Shown: piece after piece, positions 5,661 through 5,668 of the stretch | Position numbering within the stretch: position 1 is the stretch's first letter | Layout: each line of letters starts with the position of its first letter | Source of the DNA: an uncultured Cetobacterium sp. | Lineage (GTDB): Bacteria; Fusobacteriota; Fusobacteriia; Fusobacteriales; Fusobacteriaceae | Length of the DNA stretch: 5,668 nucleotides | Assembly (NCBI GenBank): GCA_900766645.1 | Contig: CAAFWD010000110.1 | Location: forward strand, 1-5,668 | Reading direction: 5' to 3' | Translations under genes and position numbers: made by a program | The notes under the pieces: model-generated | Told to the model about the DNA's origin: nothing | The model's input: only the letters and a program-made list of their open reading frames with translations | Database searches by the model: none

Positions 5661-5668
5661 ATTATTTG

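Overview
This is an AT-rich (very roughly 30% GC by eye), densely packed bacterial window in which every convincing gene lies on the + strand. Strong Shine-Dalgarno sequences, A-ending codons and an intact minC-minD-minE cluster in a low-GC background suggest Fusobacteriota (Fusobacterium, Cetobacterium or Ilyobacter-like). A low-GC clostridial relative cannot be excluded by reading alone. The taxonomic call is inference, not a database result.

Bases 1-1823 hold the division-site selection operon: minC (17-706), minD (725-1516) and minE (1545-1799). Only 18 and 28 bases separate the genes, and all three have good ribosome binding sites. MinD is the membrane-cycling ATPase, MinC the FtsZ inhibitor it carries, and MinE the factor that stimulates MinD ATPase and sets up the pole-to-pole pattern. 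The unit closes with a perfect 8-bp hairpin and T tract (1796-1823) that begins inside the minE stop codon. The operon may begin upstream, since only 16 bases precede minC.

Bases 1841-5352 hold three closely spaced genes with a redox and transport flavour. They encode an FAD-dependent, MerA/lipoamide dehydrogenase-like disulfide oxidoreductase (1841-3175), a ten-helix EamA/DMT family transporter (best start 3199, to 4065), and a 424-residue cysteine-rich Fe-S protein with a winged-helix-like N-terminal half (4078-5352). Gaps of 23 and 12 bases suggest co-transcription. I found no convincing promoter between the minE terminator and the oxidoreductase, so this group may depend on partial readthrough or on a promoter inside minE.

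Bases 5353-5668 hold a short spacer with a 6-bp inverted repeat, a 53-codon predicted lipoprotein gene (5413-5574), and a strong, roughly symmetrical terminator (5634-5660) that ends the transcript. No RNA genes, mobile elements, CRISPR arrays or origins were seen. I see no clear evidence of a wholly new system. The least understood parts are the Fe-S protein with its neighbours and the tiny Tyr-rich lipoprotein.
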